A stretch of 5,939 bases of DNA, from contig JBLHGU010000287.1 of assembly GCA_047615875.1 (NCBI GenBank), forward strand, positions 1 through 5,939, read 5' to 3'. Shown here piece after piece: positions 1 through 4,590 of the stretch. This DNA comes from JBLHGU01 sp047615875. Lineage in GTDB: Bacteria; Pseudomonadota; Gammaproteobacteria; Arenicellales; CAJQKF01. A program made the position numbers and the translations under genes. Under the pieces are notes generated by a model, which did not search any database, was not told the origin of the DNA, and saw only the letters and a program-made list of their open reading frames with translations. Positions within the stretch are counted from its first letter, which is position 1, and each line of letters begins with the position of its first letter.

Positions 1-16
1 AAATCTCGTTTCTTGT

Positions 17-898
17 TCATGTCTTCACTATGCTCGGTCTACGCCGTAACGATAACATCAGATTCATTATCAGCGCACACAAAATAATTCCGCCGCCAAT
101 AAAGGTGCGAGTGGTCGGTGTTTCAGCCAGTACCAGCCAGACCCAAAGTGGACCCAATACGGATTCAAGCAACATAAGCAAACCGATTTCTGCCGCAGGC
201 ACATAGCGTGGGCCATAGAACATACAGGCCATGCCAACTGGCAATAGAACCAGTCCCATTAATACCAGGTAAAGCAGGTCCATCATGGTAATTGACAGCG
301 GGTCAGAGATTGGCAGCATAACAACCACAATAATCAAAGCGCCGATACAGATTGAGGGTAGTACCGACCGGTCGGCGAAGCGCCGAGCCATACTGAAACA
401 GGTGCCCAGTGCAAAAGAACCTATCAGCGCAGCGAAATCTCCCTTTAACGAGGTTGTGCCACCAGGTGCCGCAGAGCTAATCACGGCGATGCCGAGCATC
501 ACCAACAGGATGGCAAACCAGGTGCGCAGTGGTAGTGGCTCGCGCATTAATAACCAGCTAGCAAGCGCGGCAAAAAGCGGCGTAGTGCTGAGAATTAGCA
601 GTGTGTTAGCCACCGTGGTATGGTCAATGGCATAAATAAATGACACCACGCCAATGGCATTCAGCACCGCTAGTACCAGACCAGGAGAACCGATTCGCCT
701 GAAGTTTTCGCTTATGGATTCTCGGCTTACTACTGCAATCACACCGATAATGCCAATGCTTAAAAATAGCCCGCGCCAGAAAACCAGTGTCCAGGTATCC
801 ACCTCAATCAAACGAGCCAATAAAGCATCTGGGGATACAATCAAAACGCCCAATGCTGTAACCGCCAGGCCGCGACTGTGTGGCGATAGTATCGCCAC
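17..898 (-). CDS. EamA/DMT-family transporter, ten transmembrane helices
   Basis: A 293-residue inner-membrane protein of the drug/metabolite transporter superfamily (two EamA repeats), probably exporting a small metabolite; the substrate cannot be read from sequence. Ten hydrophobic segments are visible at about residues 11-29, 37-57, 72-91, 96-117, 124-142, 152-170, 179-197, 205-228, 234-256 and 264-284, followed by a basic tail (RRR at 285-287), which is the usual EamA layout and length. Typical signatures are FWRG (40-43), the helix-4 stretch ANTLLILSTTPLFAAL with MREPL after it, and the matching second-repeat AEIGLLMLLESVLGPLW with AETPT after it. The start is GTG (896-898). It is the only usable start, because four codons upstream in the same frame lies the TGA of the SDR gene. 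No good Shine-Dalgarno is visible, so translation may be coupled to the SDR. The family is clear; the substrate is unknown. Confidence 0.93.
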   Translation of the reverse strand: MAILSPHSRGLAVTALGVLIVSPDALLARLIEVDTWTLVFWRGLFLSIGIIGVIAVVSRESISENFRRIGSPGLVLAVLNAIGVVSFIYAIDHTTVANTLLILSTTPLFAALASWLLMREPLPLRTWFAILLVMLGIAVISSAAPGGTTSLKGDFAALIGSFALGTCFSMARRFADRSVLPSICIGALIIVVVMLPISDPLSITMMDLLYLVLMGLVLLPVGMACMFYGPRYVPAAEIGLLMLLESVLGPLWVWLVLAETPTTRTFIGGGIILCALIMNLMLSLRRRPSIVKT

Positions 899-910
899 AG
901 CTAATTTAGC

Positions 911-1690
911 TCAGGCACGATTGGCTGCGTCCAGAACTAATGGATAACCACTCATAAAAGCTGCCGCATCACTGGCCGCATACAAAACCAGGGCGGCCAC
1001 CTCTGCACTGCTGCAGACTCGATTCAACGGCACGCCCTCGGCACTATCTTTTAAACCTTCGTTAGAAGTGATACCACGTTGGACAAACTCGTCGCGCAGC
1101 ATGGGGGTATCAACATCACCAGGGCAGATGGGAATTACCCGTACCTGGTGCTTGCCGAAATCTCGCGCCATGGAACGGGACATTTGCACAACCGCGCCCT
1201 TGCTGGTGTTGTATGCCATTAGTCCGCCGCTGGCAGACAGTCCGGCGTCTGACGCGATATTTAGAATAACACCGCCGGTATGTTGCATCTTCTGCAGTGC
1301 TGCCCGACACATATAGAACACAGCATTTACATTGATACTCATTGTTTGATGCCATTGCTCATCACTGGTCTCAACAGCATTGGCATGAAAAATTATTCCG
1401 GCACAATTTACCAGTACATCTATACCATCGTGTAGCTCCCAGGCTTTGGAAAGCAGTGATTTACAGAACGAATTATCAGTCAGGTCTCCGGCTATAAAAG
1501 TAGCACGGCCACCAGCCTGAACAATTTGTTGTTTGACTGATTCACCTCTAGCGTTATCCCGCCCGGTTATTACTAATTCCGCGCCAGCCTTTGCAAATGC
1601 CAGGGCCACGGCCTCACCAATTCCTGAGGTAGCGCCGGTGACCAGAACTCGTTTGCCAGAAAAATCAAAGGACACGGTACCTTTGGACAT
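911..1690 (-). CDS. Classical short-chain dehydrogenase/reductase (SDR)
   Basis: A 259-residue cytosolic NAD(P)-dependent oxidoreductase with a Rossmann fold, interconverting an alcohol and a carbonyl on an unknown substrate. All classical SDR motifs are present: TGATSGIG cofactor loop (18-25), D69 in AGDL, NCAG (95-98), N120 in SINVNAV, catalytic S147 in NIAS, Y160 and K164 in the YNTSK motif, and PGDVDTP (190-196). S147 to Y160 is 13 residues, the normal spacing. R44 in TGRD at the end of the second strand, with no acidic residue ahead of it, hints at NADP(H); this is inference. Length is normal for the family. The ATG at 1688-1690 has a very strong Shine-Dalgarno (AGGAGGT, six bases away), which fixes the start. 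It is the first gene of a leftward operon with the EamA transporter. FabG-like and sugar or hydroxysteroid dehydrogenases share these motifs, so specificity is open. Confidence 0.95.
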   Translation of the reverse strand: MSKGTVSFDFSGKRVLVTGATSGIGEAVALAFAKAGAELVITGRDNARGESVKQQIVQAGGRATFIAGDLTDNSFCKSLLSKAWELHDGIDVLVNCAGIIFHANAVETSDEQWHQTMSINVNAVFYMCRAALQKMQHTGGVILNIASDAGLSASGGLMAYNTSKGAVVQMSRSMARDFGKHQVRVIPICPGDVDTPMLRDEFVQRGITSNEGLKDSAEGVPLNRVCSSAEVAALVLYAASDAAAFMSGYPLVLDAANRA

Positions 1691-1696
1691 TACATT

Positions 1697-1703
1697 ACCT
1701 CCT
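1697..1703 (-). promoter_or_regulatory. Strong ribosome binding site of the SDR gene
   Basis: On the minus strand the sequence AGGAGGT lies six bases before the ATG at 1690. It matches the anti-Shine-Dalgarno sequence almost perfectly. None of the other four genes in the window has a comparable site, so the SDR/EamA transcript is probably translated most efficiently per message. It also decides the start, because an out-of-frame ATG at 1693-1695 is too close to be used. Confidence 0.85.
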
Positions 1704-1744
1704 AGGTTTGGTTTGGTAGGAATAGCGTGGAATCAGCCGGGCAA

Positions 1745-1758
1745 AATAGTGGACTATT
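1745..1758. promoter_or_regulatory. Perfect 14-bp dyad, possible operator for the SDR operon
   Basis: AATAGT-GG-ACTATT is a perfect inverted repeat with 6-bp arms and a 2-bp centre, 55 bases upstream of the SDR start and just downstream (in the direction of SDR transcription) of a terminator-like hairpin. Position and symmetry suit a repressor or activator site. No regulator gene is adjacent and no convincing sigma-70 promoter can be placed around it, so this is a weak call. Confidence 0.25.
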
Positions 1759-1764
1759 GATGGC

Positions 1765-1787
1765 AAAAAAGCTAGAGGTTCTCTGGC
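1765..1787 (-). terminator. Terminator- or attenuator-like hairpin upstream of the SDR gene
   Basis: Read leftward, GCCAGAG-AAC-CTCTAGC forms a 7-bp stem with one C-A mismatch and a three-base loop, and six T residues (1770-1765) follow directly. The arrangement is that of a small intrinsic terminator, but the stem is short and only moderately GC-rich. No gene lies upstream on this strand in the window. It could stop transcription coming out of the repeat region or act as a leader attenuator of the SDR/EamA operon. Confidence 0.35.
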
Positions 1788-1826
1788 ACATAATGCATTT
1801 TTGCCTGTTATCGGATACCTGCCCCG

Positions 1827-2001
1827 AATGGCACAAAGTTAAGACTGGTCAGTTACCGTAGGATGGGTGGAATCCTTCATTTTGATAAAGGAAAATCTCC
1901 TCGATTAGTCGTGCCTCTTAATGCTCGTTTTGACGGATTTCATCCATCCTACAACAGGTTGCAGAAAATACCCCGCTAGTAACTCTTAACTTAGTGCCAT
2001 T
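1827..2001. repeat. Outer inverted repeat, 17-bp arms, 175 bp overall
   Basis: AATGGCACAAAGTTAAG at 1827-1843 and CTTAACTTAGTGCCATT at 1985-2001 are reverse complements at 16 of 17 positions; the only mismatch is A1835 against A1993. A further perfect 6-bp pair (AGTTAC at 1851-1856, GTAACT at 1979-1984) continues the symmetry inward, with seven extra bases on the left side (1844-1850). The inner repeat 1858-1952 sits inside. The arrangement looks like the terminal inverted repeats of a small non-autonomous mobile element (MITE) or a collapsed insertion sequence. No transposase remnant is readable and no target duplication was found. Confidence 0.65.
1858..1952. repeat. Inner 95-bp MITE-like element with 18-bp inverted-repeat ends
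   Basis: GTAGGATGGGTGGAATCC (1858-1875) and GGATTTCATCCATCCTAC (1935-1952) are inverted at 16 of 18 positions around a 59-base centre. Both mismatches (G1867 to T1943, G1870 to T1940) would be G-U pairs in a rightward transcript, so that RNA could form an uninterrupted 18-bp stem. The ends resemble, from memory and unchecked, the dispersed GTAGGATGGGT palindromic repeats common in proteobacterial intergenic DNA. TA dinucleotides at 1859-1860 and 1950-1951 could be an IS630-type TA target duplication, but they also belong to the palindrome. Confidence 0.65.
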
Positions 2002-2073
2002 TTATTGTGTCCCCGGAATACCAACCCTATAGCCAGCAATAACCAAGAGACATTGGGCGCTATCAACTCACCA

Positions 2074-2097
2074 CATCCTACGTACTGTTCAGTTATC
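2074..2097. repeat. Third, degenerate arm related to the 1839-1865 segment
   Basis: CATCCTACGTACTGTTCAGT (2074-2093) resembles the reverse complement of the left flank of the inner element (about 1845-1865, CATCCTACGGTAACTGACCAG when read leftward). The match needs two single-base gaps and extends beyond the shared GTAGGATG core into the flanking CAGTTACC. It suggests either a second, decayed element copy or an internal rearrangement of the repeat region, 60 bases before the dioxygenase start. Confidence 0.4.
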
Positions 2098-2154
2098 GCC
2101 TGCTTGGTGATACTCTATGCTGATTAGTACGCCCATGCATAAAGATCCATACAA

Positions 2155-3243
2155 ATGTTGAGTGACACATCAGACCAGAATAGTCCCAAATTCCTCACAG
2201 GCGCCCAGGCTTGGCGGCCTGAAGTCATCGGCACAAATTTGCGGTGGCAATACCACTTCACTGAGTATGATATCGCCGAACTCGACTGGGCGACACAGCA
2301 GTGGGAACGAGCAGTAGCGAGTAATAGCATCACTCTGATGGATTCGTATCTGGTTGGCGGATGTCTGGATCAAAAGTTTCAACGCATAGCCAGCGAGCTC
2401 GAACAGGGCTGTGGTTTTGTTCGAATCCGCGGTTTACCCATTGAGAGATGGTCCCGAACCACCCTGGAACAGATTTGGCAGGCGCTCTCGAGAATGATCG
2501 GGCAGCCCGTCTATCAAAATCATCATGGCCAGTTATTGCGTGAGATTCGTGCCGAGAGCGGCGATGTGGGTAACCGTTATGGTCAATTGCCTGCAGGCGA
2601 GTCGACTTTTCTTTCCTCGCGGGCCAGAACCGCGTCCAATGCTGCTTTGCGTTTCCATACAGACCGTTGTGACATTGTGGGGTTACTGTGTATTGGGCAG
2701 GCCAAGTCCGGTGGTTTAAGTCTGCTGGCAAGTTCAGTCACGGTGCACAATGAGATGTTGCGTCGGTTTCCTGATTTGTGTGCCGAGCTCTACCAGGATT
2801 TGCCGCGCAGTCGAATTGGTGAAGAACAGGGTGGTGAATCAGATTGGTACTATCTACCGGTCTGGGGTATTCGAGATAACCAGTTTACCTCGCATTATTC
2901 CAGAACCTATGTAGAAGCTTTGCAGCATGTGCCCAACGCACCGCAGATTTCTGATGAGCAATGGCAGGCAATGGATAAGCTTGCAGAGCTTGCTGCAGAA
3001 AAATCTCTGCAAATGCATCTGCAACCCGGCGATATTCAGTTTATTAATAACCATGTTATCTATCACGCGCGCAGTGAGTTTGAAGATGATACAGTGAATG
3101 ATCAGGTACGCTGCCTGTTACGAGTCTGGCTTACTGCCCCCCATCGTGCCCTGCCAGCCAGCCACAAAATTTTATGGCGAGAAGTTGAGTCCGGATTACC
3201 ACGTGGAGGAATTGGTCAATCGGTTGTTAACGAGCCTGTTTAA
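2155..3243 (+). CDS. TauD/TfdA-family Fe(II)/2-oxoglutarate-dependent dioxygenase
   Basis: A 362-residue soluble oxygenase that should couple 2-oxoglutarate decarboxylation to hydroxylation of an unknown substrate. The metal-binding HxD motif is H168-T-D170 in RFHTDRCD, and the distal histidine is most likely H304 in NNHVIYHAR (H300 is close by). R319 and R323 in the VRCLLRVWL stretch are candidates for the 2-oxoglutarate carboxylate. Conserved blocks before and between these are GNRYGQLP (139-146), SRARTASN (155-162), AKSGGLS (183-189), GEEQGGE (222-228) and FTSHYSRTYVEA (244-255). It lacks the N-terminal zinc domain of gamma-butyrobetaine hydroxylase, so carnitine synthesis is not supported. 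The ATG at 2155 is the first possible start after an in-frame TAA (2140-2142); its Shine-Dalgarno is poor. The 3' end overlaps the convergent hydroxylase gene by 17 bases. The family is secure; the substrate is unknown. Confidence 0.9.
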   Translation: MLSDTSDQNSPKFLTGAQAWRPEVIGTNLRWQYHFTEYDIAELDWATQQWERAVASNSITLMDSYLVGGCLDQKFQRIASELEQGCGFVRIRGLPIERWSRTTLEQIWQALSRMIGQPVYQNHHGQLLREIRAESGDVGNRYGQLPAGESTFLSSRARTASNAALRFHTDRCDIVGLLCIGQAKSGGLSLLASSVTVHNEMLRRFPDLCAELYQDLPRSRIGEEQGGESDWYYLPVWGIRDNQFTSHYSRTYVEALQHVPNAPQISDEQWQAMDKLAELAAEKSLQMHLQPGDIQFINNHVIYHARSEFEDDTVNDQVRCLLRVWLTAPHRALPASHKILWREVESGLPRGGIGQSVVNEPV

Positions 3244-4240
3244 GTAATCGTCGGGTTTCAGCGCTCGTGCCATCGTTGAATGAGCCGAACCAGCGGTCCA
3301 TGGGGAGTTCCACATTGCCATAGTTACAGTTGAAGTATCTGTGGTGCAGCTGGTGAAAAAAGGTCGAGATAACAACTTTGGATAAATTGCCTAGAACCAG
3401 CGCCTGGTAACCAGAATGTGATGTCGCCGTGGCGAGAGTTAGCCAGTAAACATGGAACAGCATGTGTATTGGGTGTGACGGTATGACTAAGTGAATTAAA
3501 ATTGAAGACAGGTAGATCAGGTGCTCTACGGGATGCATAGAGAAACCCGACCAGGGACCCGTACTGATATTACGATGATGCACGCTGTGGACATATCGGT
3601 ACATAGGTTTCCAGTGTAGGAATCGGTGTGCCCAGTAAAAGTGAAACGAATACCAGATTCCAATAAGTGGAAACCACAGTACAAACCAGATCGGGTTTTC
3701 CATAAAGGTGATCAATGGAGCAACCCCGTTAGACATCGCCAGCCACAAACCTGCTTCATAAGCTGTCCAGAGCGTTACGCCACTAGCCAGAGTCCAGAAA
3801 ATATTGTCATGTAGCTGATATCCACCAAGAAATTTTTTGTGCCTGGAAGTTGGCTCCTCTCGCATGTAACGGTAGCTACTTTGCTGCTTTCGCCAACGGT
3901 ACAACCATATATGCAAGAAGCTTGTGAGTAACGTCATCATGAGCAAGTTGCGTGCCCAGAGTGCACTGACCCAACCGCTGGATAAGGTCGTGGTTTCACT
4001 TAGAGGCGGTTGCACCCAGCTCCATACGGCAATCGCTAATAGTAAATAACAGGTGAGTTCAGTGAGTGGCAACCAGGCGTTGGCGAACCACTTAATTACG
4101 GCCAAGGGTTGTGGTTTAGAATCGAATAGGGGTGAGTATTTGAGTGGAATATCAGGGTGCCAGTTCCAGTTCTTGCTTTCCCCGCCGGACGTGCCTACGA
4201 CCAACTCATCATTCGCACCTGTTGTTTTTGCTATTGCCAT
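3227..4240 (-). CDS. Membrane fatty acid hydroxylase/sterol desaturase family protein
   Basis: A 337-residue integral membrane di-iron oxygenase of the fatty acid hydroxylase superfamily, expected to use O2 and an electron donor to hydroxylate or desaturate a lipid. All histidine boxes are seen: HRFLH (205-209), HSVHH (218-222), HPVEH (236-240) and HQLHH (296-300). Hydrophobic segments lie at about 57-75, 96-114, 145-168, 184-203 and 241-275, and the histidines would face the cytoplasm. The first 24 residues look disordered; the conserved family start appears at NWHPDIPLKYSPLF (26-39). The ATG at 4240 is the first start after an in-frame TAA (4253-4255), and the next Met is residue 101, so the start is firm although the ribosome site is weak. 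The gene is divergent from the aldehyde dehydrogenase and convergent with the dioxygenase. Bacterial members act on sterols, hopanoids, carotenoids, ceramides or alkyl-glycerol lipids, so the substrate cannot be named. Confidence 0.92.
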   Translation of the reverse strand: MAIAKTTGANDELVVGTSGGESKNWNWHPDIPLKYSPLFDSKPQPLAVIKWFANAWLPLTELTCYLLLAIAVWSWVQPPLSETTTLSSGWVSALWARNLLMMTLLTSFLHIWLYRWRKQQSSYRYMREEPTSRHKKFLGGYQLHDNIFWTLASGVTLWTAYEAGLWLAMSNGVAPLITFMENPIWFVLWFPLIGIWYSFHFYWAHRFLHWKPMYRYVHSVHHRNISTGPWSGFSMHPVEHLIYLSSILIHLVIPSHPIHMLFHVYWLTLATATSHSGYQALVLGNLSKVVISTFFHQLHHRYFNCNYGNVELPMDRWFGSFNDGTSAETRRLLKQAR

Positions 4241-4277
4241 GATGCCAATCTCTGGTTATGCCTAAATAAACATTGTC

Positions 4278-4299
4278 AATTTCGATTCGAAGTGAAATT
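4278..4299. promoter_or_regulatory. Overlapping palindromes upstream of the hydroxylase gene
   Basis: AATTTC (4278-4283) and GAAATT (4294-4299) form a perfect inverted repeat with a 10-base centre. It overlaps an 11-bp palindrome TTCGA-T-TCGAA (4281-4291) and touches the minus-strand TTGACA hexamer at 4279-4274. A regulator bound here would lie over the -35 region of the hydroxylase gene. This is inferred from symmetry and position only. Confidence 0.3.
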
Positions 4300-4414
4300 A
4301 AGGAACTCGCTTGCATGCGATGGCGAAAAACTCCATTAGCGATATGGTAAGCGTAATATCTGGCAGCGTCATGTTCAAAAAGAGTCAGATTTCGATTGGC
4401 TATGTCGTCAATAA

Positions 4415-4448
4415 CACATGTGCAGATGATTATCGATCATGAGTCATG
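4415..4448. promoter_or_regulatory. Cluster of short palindromes, possible operator upstream of the aldehyde dehydrogenase gene
   Basis: Within 34 bases lie CACATGTG (4415-4422, perfect), ATGAT-5-ATCAT (4426-4440) and CATGA-G-TCATG (4438-4448, perfect arms). They sit immediately upstream of the weak candidate promoter at 4454-4481. The density of symmetry is higher than elsewhere in this spacer. No specific regulator family is recognised. Confidence 0.3.
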
Positions 4449-4453
4449 TCTTA

Positions 4454-4481
4454 TTGCTTTTCATACAAGAGGTTCTATAGG
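4454..4481 (+). promoter_or_regulatory. Weak candidate sigma-70 promoter for the aldehyde dehydrogenase gene
   Basis: TTGCTT (4454-4459) and TATAGG (4476-4481) are 16 bases apart, each a partial match to the -35 and -10 consensus. Transcription from here would leave a leader of roughly 100 bases before the ATG at 4591. A better isolated -10 (TAGAAT, 4534-4539) lacks a -35. The call is tentative. Confidence 0.25.
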
Positions 4482-4590
4482 GTAATTTTTTGCACTCAAA
4501 CAGGAATATAACCAGAAAATAGTGATTGTTGGTTAGAATGCGGAGCTTAAACTTGTGATACATCAATCAATTTATCCTAGTCCGAATATT

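Larger units (their letters stand above)
1691..2154. other. 464-base divergent intergenic region rich in inverted repeats
   Basis: This stretch separates the leftward SDR operon from the rightward dioxygenase gene. It must hold both promoters, but I cannot place a convincing -35/-10 pair for either. From left to right it holds the SDR Shine-Dalgarno, a 14-bp dyad, a minus-strand hairpin with T-tract, two nested inverted repeats (1827-2001 and 1858-1952) and a third related arm (2074-2097). No coding sequence with a plausible start is visible. The base composition is similar to that of its neighbours. Confidence 0.7.
4241..4590. other. 350-base divergent spacer between hydroxylase and aldehyde dehydrogenase genes
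   Basis: This AT-richer stretch holds the promoters of both divergent genes. On the minus strand a perfect TTGACA (4279-4274) lies 33 bases from the hydroxylase ATG, but no good -10 follows at 16-18 bases. On the plus strand a weak TTGCTT/TATAGG pair is seen at 4454-4481. Several palindromes cluster at 4278-4299 and 4415-4448, and the nonamer ATTTCGATT occurs twice (4279-4287, 4389-4397). Short open frames here (4315-4350, 4344-4442) are not supported as genes. Confidence 0.6.

Noticed and set aside
285..947. Plus-strand open frames opposite the EamA gene (285-635, 654-947)
   Set aside because: They are antisense to a clearly conserved ten-helix transporter, have no family resemblance, and carry no ribosome site that I trust.
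1068..1355. Open frames on both strands inside the SDR gene
   Set aside because: The SDR frame has every expected motif; these are shadows with low-complexity or cysteine-rich nonsense translations.
1827..2001. Insertion sequence with a transposase, or a CRISPR array
   Set aside because: The 175 bp is too short for a transposase and shows no readable fragment; repeats are inverted, not evenly spaced direct repeats with spacers.
2135..2161. Eight-codon frame (ATG 2135 to TGA 2161) overlapping the dioxygenase start
   Set aside because: It overlaps the real start out of frame and has no ribosome site; such short frames are expected by chance.
2124..2731. Minus-strand open frames over the start of the dioxygenase (2124-2333, 2170-2382, 2330-2731)
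   Set aside because: Antisense shadows of the dioxygenase; the translations are rich in Arg, His and Trp and match no family I know.
2155..3243. Calling the dioxygenase a gamma-butyrobetaine hydroxylase or taurine dioxygenase
   Set aside because: There is no N-terminal zinc-binding domain and the flanking conserved blocks differ from both; only the Fe/2OG core supports the broad family.
3227..3300. Bidirectional terminator between the convergent oxygenase genes
   Set aside because: No GC-rich stem with a T-tract is visible on either strand around the overlap.
3227..4240. Naming the membrane oxygenase a sterol desaturase proper (ERG3/ERG25-like)
   Set aside because: Histidine boxes define only the superfamily; no sterol pathway gene is nearby to support a specific substrate.
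4253..4279. Full sigma-70 promoter for the hydroxylase based on the minus-strand TTGACA
   Set aside because: The -35 hexamer is perfect, but the hexamers at 16-18 bases spacing do not resemble TATAAT; the closest match (CATAAC) is only 13 bases away.
4344..4442. 32-codon plus-strand frame in the hydroxylase/ALDH spacer
   Set aside because: There is no Shine-Dalgarno, no recognisable domain or signal sequence, and the sequence is plain spacer-like.
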